This document shows positions 62,844-64,000 of a stretch of DNA of 64,000 bases, piece after piece. The stretch covers positions 10,133,396 to 10,197,395 of the forward strand of contig OW203722.1 of assembly GCA_934045075.1 (NCBI GenBank), written 5' to 3'. Position 1 is the stretch's first letter. Every line of letters begins with the position of its first letter. The notes below the pieces were generated by a model. That model searched no databases, was not told the DNA's origin, and saw nothing but the letters and a program-made list of their open reading frames with translations. The position numbers were made by a program, and so were the translations under genes. The DNA is from Yponomeuta sedellus (taxonomy: Eukaryota; Arthropoda; Insecta; Lepidoptera; Yponomeutidae).

Positions 62844-63094
62844 TATTAACTTTTATAGTGTTGAACTATAACTTATAATGACAAGAATAAACGAACTTGA
62901 GTAAAGGATATAGATTGTAGATAGATAGAGAAGAGCAATATTAATTAGGAAAATACATAAGCGAGAAAATTATGATGACAAATAATAACAGTCAGAAGGT
63001 AACTATGGTGATGACAACCGCATTAACCATAGAGAAAGAAAAAGTAAAAAAATAGCAAAGAGACTGTTATGTTTCATACTATGGTCTCTTTACA
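62844..63094 (-). repeat. copia 5' LTR
   Basis: 251 bp direct repeat of 58546-58805. It should contain the element promoter and poly(A) signals. Confidence 0.93.
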
Positions 63095-63176
63095 AAGTTC
63101 TATCTAATGTCAATATGTACTGATTAAAACTATAGTATCTGTATCTGTGTGCACGATTTTGTGACTGATAGGTATT

Positions 63177-63393
63177 GTGCGTTCACATTAACTTGACGCG
63201 TGAGAGAATTGGTAGCACTGAGATATTTACTGTTACCATGTTAAATAAGAAATCATTCCCATTACTTGGGGAAAATAAAATGATTGAGGGCTTGTTTTAC
63301 CATCTTCCGATTAGGTCCAATTGTCCAAAAGCTAATTCACATGTTATGTCCTTGTTACCAATTCTCTCACGCGTCAAGTTAATGTGAACGCAC
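63177..63393. mobile_element. MITE-like element with perfect 38-bp inverted repeats
   Basis: GTGCGTTCACATTAACTTGA (start of the left arm) at 63177-63214 is mirrored at 63356-63393. 217 bp, no coding content. It lies between copia and the probable right end of the Harbinger element. Confidence 0.85.
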
Positions 63394-63450
63394 TGTATGT
63401 CATATAATTATAATAAAATCTAAGTTTCCGACTTTGGTAAAATCGGCCCT

Positions 63451-63639
63451 AAATCTGTCTGATCTGTGAATAAAGTTGTGGTGACGTTTCGTTTCCCCTC
63501 CACCCCTTCCCCTTTCGGTTTTGATCCGTGGTCTACTCGCGTTTTGCACATGTATTTCGTAAATTATCCATTGTTTCTACGACGGTATACGTTAAGCAAT
63601 TGAAAGTAATCGTTACAAGTGCTCACCAAAACAGCCAAG
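63451..63639 (+). promoter_or_regulatory. eIF3m upstream region
   Basis: About 190 bp of unique sequence between the transposon cluster and the eIF3m start codon. No clear TATA box. The start context CCAAGATGC is acceptable. Confidence 0.35.
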
Positions 63640-63941
63640 ATGCAGGGACCCGCCGTTTTTATGGAAATATCGCTCGAAGATCAGGTTCGTTTGCACATAA
63701 CCTCTTGTACGCTTTTCTTGTTGTTAAAAAGTTACGAAAAATTCGAATTTGACTTTTTCAGGCTCAAGAACTACGAAAATACTTCAAGAGCCTTGGTGCA
63801 GAGATATCTGAAGAGAAATCCCCTAAAGGGATTGAGGATGATCTACACAAAATAGTTGGCGTGTGCGATGTTTGCTTCAAGGAGCCTAATGAGAGTGACA
63901 TCGAGGCTATCCTCAACAGTATTGTCTCCATTATGGTGTCT
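63640..63941 (+). CDS. eIF3m: Eukaryotic translation initiation factor 3 subunit M, first two coding exons (gene continues past window)
   Basis: eIF3m is a PCI-domain subunit of the eIF3 complex that helps load mRNA on the 40S ribosome. Exon 1 (63640-63684) encodes [15 protein letters not shown], with donor GTTCGT. Exon 2 (63762-63941) encodes [37 protein letters not shown] and [16 protein letters not shown], with acceptor TTTTTCAG and donor GTAAGT. Both exons are phase 0. Human eIF3m has parallel text (ISEEDQAAELR, KSKGAEISEE, ACDVCLKE). The rest lies beyond 64000. Confidence 0.93.
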
Positions 63942-64000
63942 GTAAGTATAAATGAATGAATAGAATAGAATGCATTTATTGACATATTAAGACAAAGGGT

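Larger units (their letters stand above)
58541..63099 (-). mobile_element. Complete Ty1/copia LTR retrotransposon with target duplication
   Basis: Two direct LTRs (58546-58805 and 62844-63094) bound one long - strand ORF. The 5-bp duplication AAGTT lies at 58541-58545 and 63095-63099. The upstream LTR in element orientation is 62844-63094. LTRs begin TGTAAAGAGACC and end GTTAATA. By eye they differ by about a 10-bp indel, a 1-bp indel and a few substitutions, so insertion is not brand new although the ORF is intact. Inserted next to the Harbinger relic. Confidence 0.95.
56612..63450 (+). mobile_element. Probable PIF/Harbinger element, outer limits
   Basis: AGGCCCGATTTCACCATAG at the left and the reverse complement AGGGCCGATTTTACCAAAG at the right (63432-63450) look like diverged terminal inverted repeats. 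They enclose the transposase relic, with copia and two fold-back elements nested inside. Subtracting copia leaves roughly 2.3 kb, a normal Harbinger size. The expected 3-bp TWA duplication is not clean (AAA left, TAA right), so the limits are inferred. Confidence 0.45.

Overview
This window is nuclear DNA from an insect, almost certainly a moth or butterfly. The genes are intron-rich with GT-AG splicing and sit in AT-rich sequence full of Lepidoptera-type repeats: LINE 3' ends with (TATG)n tails, 5S-rRNA-derived and tRNA-derived SINEs, Helitron-like ends, many fold-back MITEs, and copia, mariner and Harbinger copies. All gene models below were built by eye from acceptor, donor and reading-phase agreement. 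No alignment was run.

Left half (about 9.8-38.4 kb, + strand): the Notch coactivator mastermind (mam). Eight coding exons join in one continuous frame of about 694 codons, from the basic Notch/CSL-binding helix (9780-9990) to the acidic C-terminus (stop at 38350-38352). The exon holding the start codon lies upstream, probably outside the window. The flank at 1-9.3 kb has two tandem-repeat arrays (about 159 bp and about 187 bp units) and no gene I can support. The mam introns hold LINE and SINE debris, a perfect 100-bp inverted repeat (19405-19616) and three exact tandem 308-bp units that each contain a tRNA-like sequence (27901-28675).

Right half, - strand: a five-exon tetraspanin (40278-49923, 332 aa, convergent with mam), then Elongator subunit Elp4 (50308-52020, seven exons, 366 aa), then a THAP-type zinc-finger gene (52373-53839) whose conserved pieces lie in conflicting frames. 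The large third tetraspanin intron holds a reverse-transcriptase fragment, a mariner relic and an inverted-repeat element containing a tRNA-like sequence.

Far right (56-64 kb): nested transposons. A decayed PIF/Harbinger transposase (+) has been split by a 259-bp fold-back element, and a complete Ty1/copia retrotransposon lies next to it. The copia has one 1335-aa ORF, two LTRs, a tRNA-Met primer site and a 5-bp target duplication AAGTT. The window ends in the first two coding exons of eIF3m (+).

mam (Notch transcription), Elp4 (tRNA wobble-uridine modification), eIF3m (translation initiation) and the tetraspanin (membrane organiser) are ordinary chromosomal neighbours and not a functional cluster. 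The most unusual material is the modular tRNA-containing repeat family, which occurs as a tandem array, as a palindrome and as a single copy with an 11-bp target duplication, together with the perfect long hairpin in a mam intron.
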